IMG/VR virus record: IMGVR_UViG_3300025141_000088
Span: 1 to 62,153 of that record
Source: a virus
DNA length: 62,153 nt
Strand: one strand, 5' to 3'
Part shown: positions 56,035 to 62,153 of the stretch, in pieces
Position numbering within the stretch: the first letter of the stretch is position 1
How the letters are laid out: each line of letters starts with the position of its first letter
Program-made: the position numbers and the translations under genes
Notes under the pieces: model-generated
What the model was told of the DNA's origin: nothing
The model's input: only the letters and a program-made list of their open reading frames with translations
Database searches by the model: none

Positions 56035-56283
56035 ATGCGTAAATTCACACAATCAATCTTGGGTAAAGGCGTTACATTCACAAAGCTCTGCAAGGTGCGG
56101 GATGCTCGTGGCCGTGTCGACTATGCTCGCAAAGACATCGACGGCATCGTCACAGAGAACGATGGCTATCTATGCACCGTTCGCGGATGGGACGGAACCA
56201 TGCACACCAACGTGGAAACAACTGAACTGGTAACATGGGCAGAGGCAGACGAGCCAACCCAAGACATGCCATGCTTAGACTAA
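56035..56283 (+). CDS. Possible small barrel protein
   Basis: 82 residues: VTFTKLCKVRDARGRVDYAR, DIDGIVTENDGYLCTVRGWD then NVETTELVTWAEAD. It has the DGIV and W of the small barrel family but an arginine-rich start instead of G-D-L-V. AAAGGATAA upstream. Function unknown. Confidence 0.55.
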   Translation: MRKFTQSILGKGVTFTKLCKVRDARGRVDYARKDIDGIVTENDGYLCTVRGWDGTMHTNVETTELVTWAEADEPTQDMPCLD

Positions 56284-56432
56284 TCCTCATGGGGCTGTTC
56301 ATCATTCTGGTGGCTGCTCACGAACGGCTTGAACGCAAGCATGAGCTTATGCTCGAGTGCTATGTAGAATCAAGCTATTCGTTAACAGAGTGCATCGCAC
56401 TCGTAACACTAACCAACACCCACATCCGCTAA
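56271..56432 (+). CDS. 53-residue membrane protein with paired cysteines
   Basis: Transmembrane LRLILMGLFIILVAA, then KHELMLECYVESSYSLTECI. A paralogue at 57256 has the same order (GIILVALVA, LFMECNTQSAHTISECVI). The two conserved E-C motifs could form a disulfide outside the membrane. Overlaps the previous gene by 13 bases. Confidence 0.55.
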   Translation: MLRLILMGLFIILVAAHERLERKHELMLECYVESSYSLTECIALVTLTNTHIR

Positions 56433-56473
56433 GACAACTTCGCGGGAACATAAAAATAAAAAGGTAAAAACAA

Positions 56474-56770
56474 ATGAACACAACAGTAGCAAAGATATTA
56501 GTAGATAACAATAACATCCTATGGAACATGGAGTATGATGAGATGGATAACTCAGTAACTATAGTAAGTGATAGAGCAACCCACGGAGGCTATGCAGTCC
56601 TTAGCCAGTATAGCATGGACAATGCATTGGGTCATGACGTCCCTATGTCTATACAGTATAGCGCAGAGGATATGATAGCGCAAGACAATGACGACCTGCT
56701 CTCGCTCGACGCCATCATTGAAACCTACACAGAAGAAGAGTGTAATGAATCTAAGCAGTACTACGCTTAG
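56474..56770 (+). CDS. Unknown 98-residue acidic protein
   Basis: AKILVDNNNILWNMEYDEMD, VTIVSDRATHGGYAVLSQYS, LLSLDAIIETYTEEECNESK. Acidic alpha/beta. AAGGTAAA upstream. No known motif. The 186 bases after it hold no gene but a run of seven G followed by C-rich DNA. Confidence 0.55.
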   Translation: MNTTVAKILVDNNNILWNMEYDEMDNSVTIVSDRATHGGYAVLSQYSMDNALGHDVPMSIQYSAEDMIAQDNDDLLSLDAIIETYTEEECNESKQYYA

Positions 56771-56956
56771 GCCGAGCGTGAGCGAGGCTACGCTTAAAGC
56801 ACAGTCCATTGCAGAACCGTTGAAGGGGTAATGGGGGGGACACCCCCCTCCCCCCCTAGCCGGAATCTGGGTGTCTACTGGGAGGGTGGTTTTCAACCTA
56901 AGTACATTCACGCGCTACACCCCCAAAAAAATAGCCAGAGAAAAAAAGGATAGATT

Positions 56957-57109
56957 ATGAAAATTGGTGATTTAGTTGAAAGAAGAATGGACAATACAAT
57001 ATGGTTGGTGCTAGACATCTACTTCAAGCACTCGCTTCTAGTGAGTGCCAAAACAGGCAGACGACGTTGGGAACACAAAGACGCTTGGAGGAACTATGAA
57101 ACAAGGTGA
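56957..57109 (+). CDS. KOW/SH3-like protein, 50 residues
   Basis: KIGDLVERRMDNTIWLVLDI, YFKHSLLVSAKTGRRRWEHK. The shortest complete family member. AAAGGATAG precedes the ATG. It overlaps a remnant of another family member at 57096. Confidence 0.6.
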   Translation: MKIGDLVERRMDNTIWLVLDIYFKHSLLVSAKTGRRRWEHKDAWRNYETR

Positions 57110-57131
57110 TTTGGTAAAGGAGACAAGATAA
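57096..57131 (+). pseudogene. Remnant of a KOW/SH3-like gene
   Basis: An 11-codon frame, MKQGDLVKETR then stop, has the family start G-D-L-V-K and nothing after it. It looks like a truncated paralogue, although it may survive because its AAAGGAG serves as the ribosome site of the next gene. Confidence 0.45.
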
Positions 57132-57247
57132 TGAAACTAGAAGTAGCAGGTGATATATTCGCAGGACTCATCGCAGCATCGGTGTTCTTGTTTTCGGCAT
57201 TGATGCTTAAACCAGCAGAGAAGAAAGAAGATAAGAGTGAAGACTAA
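57131..57247 (+). CDS. 38-residue membrane protein
   Basis: AAAGGAGA upstream. Transmembrane helix IFAGLIAASVFLFSALML and an acidic-basic tail (EKKEDKSED). First of five consecutive tiny membrane genes. Confidence 0.55.
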   Translation: MKLEVAGDIFAGLIAASVFLFSALMLKPAEKKEDKSED

Positions 57248-57255
57248 TTATATAC

Positions 57256-57402
57256 ATGAAGATAGGGAAACTAACTCTCGGGATTATATTGGTAGCATTG
57301 GTAGCAAAAGTGCTTGCAGAGAAGTTTGCCCTATTCATGGAATGTAACACACAGTCGGCACACACAATATCAGAATGTGTTATCATTGGTGTGCTTTACT
57401 AA
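57256..57402 (+). CDS. 48-residue membrane protein with paired cysteines
   Basis: IGKLTLGIILVALVAKVLAE then ALFMECNTQSAHTISECVII. Paralogue of the product at 56271. No ribosome site; TTATATACATG around the start also occurs at 31302, where the mRNA seems leaderless. Confidence 0.55.
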   Translation: MKIGKLTLGIILVALVAKVLAEKFALFMECNTQSAHTISECVIIGVLY

Positions 57403-57421
57403 AAACCCACAGGTGAAAATT

Positions 57422-57520
57422 ATGAAAAGAACAATTCAATTTATTGGAGTTGGTATTGTGTTTGCAGCACTAACCATAGAGACTATTAAAGATAAAATAA
57501 AAGGAGAATCAAAACGATGA
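57422..57520 (+). CDS. 32-residue membrane protein
   Basis: AGGTGAAA upstream. RTIQFIGVGIVFAALTIETI then a basic tail (KDKIKGESKR). Overlaps the next start by 4 bases. Confidence 0.5.
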   Translation: MKRTIQFIGVGIVFAALTIETIKDKIKGESKR

Positions 57521-57606
57521 GCGTAGAAGAGATATTGATTTTGTGGATTACAATGAGCACAGTTTTAGGATTGTTGCTGTTCGTTGAAGGAACAAAAAAG
57601 AAATGA
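57517..57606 (+). CDS. 29-residue membrane micro-protein
   Basis: AAGGAGAA upstream. VEEILILWITMSTVLGLLLF then EGTKKK. Overlaps both neighbours by 4 bases (ATGA). Confidence 0.5.
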   Translation: MSVEEILILWITMSTVLGLLLFVEGTKKK

Positions 57607-57725
57607 AGACTTTTGTAGGGTTTATAATCAGTTCAATAGTCGTGTTTGCAATGGGATGCATGTTGTTTAAAAACTTCGTGCTTATGTGTTATAATATAGG
57701 AAAGAAAAGTGATGAGCAAGAATGA
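57603..57725 (+). CDS. 40-residue membrane or lipoprotein-like peptide
   Basis: KTFVGFIISSIVVFAMGCML is a hydrophobic segment with AMGC, a weak lipobox. A charged tail follows. Starts in an ATGA overlap and ends within the next gene. Contains the promoter at 57666. Confidence 0.45.
   Translation: MKTFVGFIISSIVVFAMGCMLFKNFVLMCYNIGKKSDEQE
57666..57695 (+). promoter_or_regulatory. Extended -10 promoter
   Basis: TTTAAA (57666-57671), 18-base spacer, TG-n and TATAAT (57690-57695). Predicted start close to 57702, just before the ATG at 57712. Confidence 0.5.
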
Positions 57726-57942
57726 CGACAAAATAAAGGGTTATACACTCAAGCCATTCTACATCTTAGAGATTGGTGATTTGGTTCAAGTCAAAGAGTG
57801 GGACTTGTATTATCCGGGCCAGTTAGGAATCGTCATTGGAAAGAAGGGCACTTACGGTGTCGCTTGTGACGTCATGTTATCATCGGGTGAGAAAAAGACC
57901 ATGATGAATTTTGTTTTGGAGAGAGTTGATGGAGAAAAATAA
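57712..57942 (+). CDS. KOW/SH3-like protein
   Basis: 76 residues: LEIGDLVQVKEWDLYYPG, QLGIVIGKKGTYGVACDVML, SGEKKTMMNFVLERVDGE. A model family member: GDLV, GIV, basic loop and a final V-L-E-R-V. AGGAAAG precedes the ATG. Followed directly by three more members. Confidence 0.7.
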   Translation: MSKNDDKIKGYTLKPFYILEIGDLVQVKEWDLYYPGQLGIVIGKKGTYGVACDVMLSSGEKKTMMNFVLERVDGEK

Positions 57943-58192
57943 CAAACGGCCTGCACGAAAATCGCAGGAAAAAAAACGGCGCTTTAACGTTGGTGACTTA
58001 ATCAAGATTAGGCCCAATGCGCATTTTATTGAAGATGAGTTCATGGGCGCACACGGCTTAATTGTGGCGTTCAACAAGACGGGCTACCCTAAAGGCTTCA
58101 GTGGTCGCGAAAACGACGGCACAATGTATACAGTGGCCGCACAGGGCAGGAATATTAAACTATTTGAAGATGAAATGGAGAAGATCAGATGA
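57929..58192 (+). CDS. KOW/SH3-like protein with basic N-terminus
   Basis: 87 residues: a basic start (NNKRPARKSQEKKRR), FNVGDLIKIRPNAHFIEDEF, AHGLIVAFNKTGYPKGF, GTMYTVAAQGRNIKLFEDEM. The basic tail suggests nucleic acid binding. Overlaps both neighbours. Confidence 0.68.
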   Translation: MEKNNKRPARKSQEKKRRFNVGDLIKIRPNAHFIEDEFMGAHGLIVAFNKTGYPKGFSGRENDGTMYTVAAQGRNIKLFEDEMEKIR

Positions 58193-58425
58193 TTGAAGTT
58201 GGGAATGTTGTCGAAGTATGCTTGAACACGAAGGCTTCCGTCTTCTTGGGCATAGTCTTAGACACAAACAGTAACATGGATTGGAAAAATCATATGTGGT
58301 ATAAGGTGCAGCCACTATCCAAGAAGGATATGCCGGGAATTTTTTGGTTTAAAGAGAACAAAGTTGAGAAAATTGCCAATACACCGAGCTTCTTGTCGAT
58401 AGACGGAGGCAAATGTGACGACTAA
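58189..58425 (+). CDS. KOW/SH3-like protein
   Basis: 78 residues: IEVGNVVEVCLNTKASV, FLGIVLDTNSNMDWKN, MWYKVQPLSKKDMPGI then FWFKENKVEKI. GNVV replaces GDLV. ATGA overlap with the preceding paralogue. Confidence 0.66.
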   Translation: MIEVGNVVEVCLNTKASVFLGIVLDTNSNMDWKNHMWYKVQPLSKKDMPGIFWFKENKVEKIANTPSFLSIDGGKCDD

Positions 58426-58666
58426 ATATCCAGCAAGGTACGATTTCGGTGCCAAGCCCGTAACATTTGGTTATAATACGACGTTTGGACCGGGCGGCTA
58501 CACTGTTTATCGGGTATTGACCGACTCGGCAGGTGATATTTACAATTCAAGCATCGCAGATTTCGCGCATCGAACACATGCAGAGCTGTTTTTGCGAGCT
58601 TTGAGGGAAAATAATGAGCAAAAAACCAAGACTACCAAGAAATCCGCTAGTCCCAAAGCTAAATGA
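58415..58666 (+). CDS. Unknown 83-residue protein
   Basis: GTG start with GGAGG upstream. FGYNTTFGPGGYTVYRVLTD, FAHRTHAELFLRALRENNE and a lysine-rich end. Strand-helix order recalls the 45200/55281 type. Function unknown. Confidence 0.55.
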   Translation: MTTKYPARYDFGAKPVTFGYNTTFGPGGYTVYRVLTDSAGDIYNSSIADFAHRTHAELFLRALRENNEQKTKTTKKSASPKAK

Positions 58667-58745
58667 TCACAAGAATCAAGTTTTCAAGGACAAGAAAAAA
58701 GAAAAAAGCAAAAACATTTGCAGGGAGAAGGTAAAAAATGATTAA
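58614..58745 (+). CDS. Possible 43-residue basic protein
   Basis: GAGGGAA upstream. SKKPRLPRNPLVPKLNDHKN and a very lysine-rich tail. It overlaps the previous gene by 53 bases and the next by 8. Expression uncertain. Confidence 0.4.
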   Translation: MSKKPRLPRNPLVPKLNDHKNQVFKDKKKEKSKNICREKVKND

Positions 58746-58962
58746 ATTACATAGTGACGTAGAAGAGCAATTATTTTATTACGAAAGAGACAATGATATT
58801 TACAAACTTATGCGCTGCATGGGCGAAGATGACAAAGATTTCTTCGTTGTTAGAGATAGAGAAGACAATCCTTTGCTAATGTGCTTGGAAAAAGAACCAG
58901 CAATGAACTTTTTCTTCTATAAGTGCAAACTTGCAGAGGCTAAAGACGCTCCAGACACATAA
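58738..58962 (+). CDS. Unknown 74-residue acidic protein
   Basis: SDVEEQLFYYERDNDIYKLM, DKDFFVVRDREDNPLLMCLE, AMNFFFYKCKLAEAKD. Two strands and helices, acidic. GGGAGAAGG precedes the ATG. No known motif. Confidence 0.55.
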   Translation: MIKLHSDVEEQLFYYERDNDIYKLMRCMGEDDKDFFVVRDREDNPLLMCLEKEPAMNFFFYKCKLAEAKDAPDT

Positions 58963-58985
58963 TTATAAGCACCAAAGGTGTTTGT

Positions 58986-59177
58986 ATGTCCGATAATAGA
59001 AAAGCAATATTTAAGAAAGGTGATTTAGTTAATGTTCTTAGCAATTATAGAGAGATAATAGTTGCGTCAGGCCTATACATGGGATTAGACATTAACGAAA
59101 TGTATGTAAAAGTTTTGACTGAGAATGGAAAATTAAGGGAATTTGATTTAACCTTCTACTACTTAGAGAGACTTTAA
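58986..59177 (+). CDS. KOW/SH3-like protein
   Basis: 63 residues: IFKKGDLVNVLSNYREI, ASGLYMGLDINEMYVKVLTE, LREFDLTFYYLERL. Clear family member. AAAGGTG upstream. Confidence 0.66.
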   Translation: MSDNRKAIFKKGDLVNVLSNYREIIVASGLYMGLDINEMYVKVLTENGKLREFDLTFYYLERL

Positions 59178-59197
59178 GTTTGGCGGGTGATAATTCA

Positions 59198-59584
59198 ATG
59201 ATATGTTATGTAGATAAGAAGGTGTTTGAACACCAAGAGGAGTGGTATGAGCAAAGCGTTCATATATACCAAACACTACCAAAGAACGATGAATGGTTTG
59301 GAGACTATACCGTTACACAGACTCACGATAGTTTGAGGTTTCAGGGAAAATACCATGTGTCTGAATATACCGAGCGACCTGATGATGTTGTTGACTTTAC
59401 TATTATATTTTCAAAAGACCCCGAAAAGCATTTCGCTTTACAGTTCAATGGTTCCAAGTCTCAACGTCTCGCTCGAAAATTTCACTTAAGAGGGTATCTG
59501 GAAAATGAAATAATAGAGAGCCTATATAATCTAGGCGGTTTTCCGGATTTTGTATATTCCCTAACCCTTGGGGATTTAATGTAG
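59198..59584 (+). CDS. Unknown 128-residue protein
   Basis: The ATG at 59198 with GGGTG upstream is preferred over a TTG at 59180. VFEHQEEWYEQSVHIYQTLP, TQTHDSLRFQGKYHVSEYTE, VDFTIIFSKDPEKHFALQFN then helices to the end. No recognised motif. Confidence 0.55.
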   Translation: MICYVDKKVFEHQEEWYEQSVHIYQTLPKNDEWFGDYTVTQTHDSLRFQGKYHVSEYTERPDDVVDFTIIFSKDPEKHFALQFNGSKSQRLARKFHLRGYLENEIIESLYNLGGFPDFVYSLTLGDLM

Positions 59585-59598
59585 AAAGGAGTTTACTT

Positions 59599-59814
59599 AT
59601 GGTAAAGCTCGAGAAAGGCGAATTAATTTCGTATAAGAAAAGTTCTAATTTTAAGAAGCGTCTTGGTATCGTTGTGTCCGAGCCGTATATGTCTAAGTCT
59701 GGCTGGAAGGTCAAGACCTATTGCGATGGCAATGTTTATAGTAACACGATAGAGAGTATCGGAAGGGTAGGCGATGATGTTGAAGTTATTAAGCCGAACA
59801 TTTCGGGATATTAA
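59599..59814 (+). CDS. KOW/SH3-like protein
   Basis: 71 residues: KLEKGELISYKKSSNFKK, RLGIVVSEPYMSKSGWKVKT, NTIESIGRVGDDVEVIKPN. GEL replaces GDL. AAAGGAG upstream. Overlaps the next gene by 41 bases in another frame. Confidence 0.63.
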   Translation: MVKLEKGELISYKKSSNFKKRLGIVVSEPYMSKSGWKVKTYCDGNVYSNTIESIGRVGDDVEVIKPNISGY

Positions 59815-60385
59815 AAGATTCTTTATAAAGATGACCATTCACTTTATTCCCCTCGTTAAACTGTGGTATGGAATTACCATGAGAGTAACTAAATTGAGTT
59901 CTACGCGGGTGAGTAAATTTGATTCTTTGGACGATATTGCAAGTTCCTATGGAAGAGGCGCGAGATATAAACGTGACCCGTTAAACGGCTTGCTAGACAA
60001 TTTAACGCATCCAAGCCGATTGGCATTCAACGCAGCTAACGAGCTGCCGTTTGGTGATTGTGATGATCACGCTATCTATTGGTGTGTGGCCCTGCTCAAG
60101 AGCGGGTTCGCAAGTCGTGCGTGGTTCTGCATTTATCAAATGGAAAAAGAGGATGGCTGTTTTAGTGGTCATGCAATCTGCGTGTATCAAGCAGTGGACA
60201 GCGATATGTATTATTGGACTGACTATGGCTCTGTCTTATTCTTGGATGAGTATCGAGATAAGTGGATTTACCGTTCTGCAGAGGTCTACGGTGCTACACC
60301 TCTATGCGGTTCTATGATAGAGGTTGTTGATGTCAAGGAAGATGATACACCTGTGTTTGGTGAAATCACCGTTTTAAAGCTATAG
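59774..60385 (+). CDS. Transglutaminase/papain-like cysteine protease fold protein
   Basis: 203 residues. A Cys-His-Asp series is visible: LPFGDCDDHAIYWCVALL (Cys on a helix), CFSGHAICVYQAVD (His) and MYYWTDYGSVLFLDEY (Asp). This is the order of transglutaminase-like enzymes. The first ~45 residues are basic and hydrophobic (FFIKMTIHFIPLVKLWYG), perhaps membrane-associated. GAAGGG precedes the first ATG. Activity and substrate are inferred from residue order only. Confidence 0.55.
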   Translation: MMLKLLSRTFRDIKRFFIKMTIHFIPLVKLWYGITMRVTKLSSTRVSKFDSLDDIASSYGRGARYKRDPLNGLLDNLTHPSRLAFNAANELPFGDCDDHAIYWCVALLKSGFASRAWFCIYQMEKEDGCFSGHAICVYQAVDSDMYYWTDYGSVLFLDEYRDKWIYRSAEVYGATPLCGSMIEVVDVKEDDTPVFGEITVLKL

Positions 60386-60473
60386 GGCCCAATAAAAAAT
60401 TTACGGACGAATCCTGCGAGCTTTGCGAGTTATAAAAAATTTCCCGTTTTGCATGCGCGGGATAGTTATATTC

Positions 60474-60689
60474 ATGCACCAACCCATCGAAACAAATAAA
60501 AATTTCTCGCTCGGCGATATTGTTGAACTCGACAATGGCATGCCTGAGTTCGAAGATCTTATTGGGGTTGGCGTTATCATCTCTGTTGATGGGGAAGACA
60601 TCGAAGTCCACTGGCATAGTGACGTCTGGCTACAAGGTAGAACACAAAAAATGAAGGCATGCGAAATAAGACACGCTAATCTTCTTTAG
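60474..60689 (+). CDS. KOW/SH3-like protein
   Basis: 71 residues: NFSLGDIVELDNGMPEFEDL, IGVGVIISVDGEDIEVHWHS then MKACEIRHANLL. No ribosome site. ATAGTTATATTCATG at the start is 14/15 identical to the sequence at the leaderless gene 31302. The 88 bases before it hold no gene but a direct repeat ATAAAAAATTT (60392, 60432). Confidence 0.65.
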   Translation: MHQPIETNKNFSLGDIVELDNGMPEFEDLIGVGVIISVDGEDIEVHWHSDVWLQGRTQKMKACEIRHANLL

Positions 60690-60707
60690 AGCCTACTATT
60701 TACCTTT

Positions 60708-62153
60708 ATGGCAAAGAAGACCCGAATACCCGAACTCGTTGTTGGTAAGATTTATATTGACGATGGTCGAGGCAATAATGTATATACCCTTGACGTAGAC
60801 AACAATAACGGCGGTGCTCTTCGCATTGGAGATAACAAGAATGGCTCCGTTGCAACAATCAACCAAAACACTGGTGAGATTTCTGCCACAAAGATTCGCG
60901 GTAGTTCCTTGCATGGTGATGGTTCTGAAATTGAAGGACTGACACAGCAGGAGTTACAAGAGATAGAGAGTGCCAAGCTCGTTACTATATCTTCTGATAG
61001 GTTGTTCTTTGTTTTTAAAGAGAACGGTCTTCCTTACAATTCCGGAGAGAAAGCTACAATAACTGCAAACGTACAGAACATTGACGATCCGATTGTGTGG
61101 TCAGCCGCTGATGGATTTACAGCGTATACGACAGTAGGCAATGAGCTTGAGATTCAAGCCAGTGCATTGAATAGTTTGAACTCTGTAACGATAACAGCAA
61201 CTGCAGGAAATCTATCTGATAGTACAACGATTGGTAAAGTAACCAATGGTGCTACAGGTAAGAGTGCTGTTACGATACTGATGCCTAACGACACTGTTAA
61301 TTTTCAATCTTCTGCCGATGGGAGTCTAGTTGACCTGAGTGCAGGTAAATCAGACATTGTTGTTTTATATGGTTCCGATCAGTTGGTTCCCACAACAGAG
61401 GCACCAGCGAACGGAGAGTTCAGAGTAACTGTTGCACCCGGCGCAGGCGACGAGAACATAACCGTCGGTAGTATTGAGAACAAATCGTTTAAAGTTACTG
61501 TTGGCGACACAACCAATCACTCAAGCATGGTTGCCGACAGCGCATCCATTACTTATACCATAGAAGTTAAAACCACCGACGGTGATGCACACACGTTTGA
61601 GAAGGTGCAAACCTTTACTAAATCAAAAGATGGTTGGGATGGCTCAGCTGGTAAGACACTAAAGCTTACCGCAGACGATTACCAAGTAGCATACAACCAG
61701 ATGGGCGAATCGCCAGACCCGCAAGTCATAAACGTCACCGCAACACCTGGCGGTACAAGCGAAACCCTAGAATACAAATTCTATAAAAACAACGTAGCTG
61801 TAACTGGATGGCAGACCAGCAACACGCACCAGTTTACACCTTCCACGTCACATGACACGTTTGGTAAGATGACTATCAAGGTCGAAGCAACAACGAATTC
61901 AACTGAAGATCCTGCGGAGATATACGCTCATGATAGCATATCTGTTATCGGAACAAAAGAAGGAGAGAATGTTGTAAGAATCAGTGCTGACAATCCTTCT
62001 CACTCTTTTACTGTCGACGCTGACGGCACTATCTCTGCAGAAGACTATGACGTTGGCGCAATAAACTTTAATTTATATTTTGGAAATACTGAACTCTCTC
62101 CGAACGTAAGTGCAGTGTTTGATCCGGAAGACAGCGAAGAAGAACTTCTTGAC
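60708..62153 (+). CDS. Tail-fibre-like adhesin with Ig-like domains (3' end outside window)
   Basis: Open to the last base, 482 residues seen. The start KKTRIPELVVGKIYIDDGRG leads into a beta-rich segment (ATINQNTGEISATKIRGSSL) as in fibre-attachment regions. Then come repeated Ig-like units, for example VTITATAGNLSDSTTIGKV, QVINVTATPGGTSETLEYKF and GKTLKLTADDYQVAYNQ, rich in Thr, Ser, Val and Gly. Likely a host-binding fibre or tail adhesin. The start lacks a ribosome site and is directly preceded by CTATTTACCTTT, as at 33274. Confidence 0.75.
   Translation, partial: MAKKTRIPELVVGKIYIDDGRGNNVYTLDVDNNNGGALRIGDNKNGSVATINQNTGEISATKIRGSSLHGDGSEIEGLTQQELQEIESAKLVTISSDRLFFVFKENGLPYNSGEKATITANVQNIDDPIVWSAADGFTAYTTVGNELEIQASALNSLNSVTITATAGNLSDSTTIGKVTNGATGKSAVTILMPNDTVNFQSSADGSLVDLSAGKSDIVVLYGSDQLVPTTEAPANGEFRVTVAPGAGDENITVGSIENKSFKVTVGDTTNHSSMVADSASITYTIEVKTTDGDAHTFEKVQTFTKSKDGWDGSAGKTLKLTADDYQVAYNQMGESPDPQVINVTATPGGTSETLEYKFYKNNVAVTGWQTSNTHQFTPSTSHDTFGKMTIKVEATTNSTEDPAEIYAHDSISVIGTKEGENVVRISADNPSHSFTVDADGTISAEDYDVGAINFNLYFGNTELSPNVSAVFDPEDSEEELLD

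Overview
The window looks like part of the genome of a lytic tailed bacteriophage, most likely a large myovirus distantly related to T4-like marine phages. The evidence is a gp32-type zinc-binding ssDNA-binding protein, a UvsX/RecA-like recombinase, a gp41/DnaB-like helicase, a FEN-type 5'-3' exonuclease, virion proteins of the marine T4-like kind, an endolysin, tRNA genes and a tail-fibre-like gene. About 130 genes can be supported, all on the + strand, tightly packed and often overlapping by 1-20 bases. The host cannot be named. A cobalamin-dependent ribonucleotide reductase, phage lipoproteins and a MopE-like calcium-binding-repeat protein fit a Gram-negative aquatic host, possibly of a deltaproteobacterial or myxococcal type (inference).

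Layout. 1-3.3 kb: end of a structural module. 3.3-23.7 kb: replication and nucleotide metabolism: a family A DNA polymerase without a visible exonuclease, a divergent FtsZ/tubulin-like protein, SSB, tRNA-Gly, RecA-like protein, exonuclease, helicase, class II RNR, DOT1-like methyltransferase, GroES-like protein, a full-length DnaE-type polymerase, dUTPase, Dam-type methylase, an IMP dehydrogenase/GMP reductase-like enzyme and a sigma region 4 protein. 23.7-37.4 kb: acidic scaffold-like protein, amidase, a 615-residue protein, GroEL, a MopE/VWA lipoprotein, a secreted metallopeptidase and a lytic transglycosylase. 37.4-44.1 kb: a putative restriction-modification pair, a BFD-like ferredoxin, tRNA-Thr, a tRNA remnant, tRNA-Ala, and a MoxR-VWA pair. 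44.1-60.7 kb: accessory region of very small genes. 60.7 kb to the end: start of an Ig-like tail-fibre gene.

The accessory region has two unusual properties. First, it holds most of about 20 small proteins that share a beta-barrel-like (KOW/SH3-like) pattern starting with G-D-L-V. Second, it contains two related gene-free leader regions, at about 44.13-44.34 and 53.64-54.20 kb. They share a long-range inverted repeat, repeats spaced 19-20 bases apart, and an 18-base sequence in opposite orientation, and each ends in a strong sigma70-type promoter. The second also has a very AT-rich stretch and is a candidate replication origin.

Regulation appears to use the host sigma70. Eighteen candidate promoters were found, eleven with a TG-n extended -10. 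Some genes (31302, 39592) appear to be leaderless, and one promoter (24483-24511) is embedded in the loop of a terminator. All function calls rest on reading motifs by eye. No database search was run.
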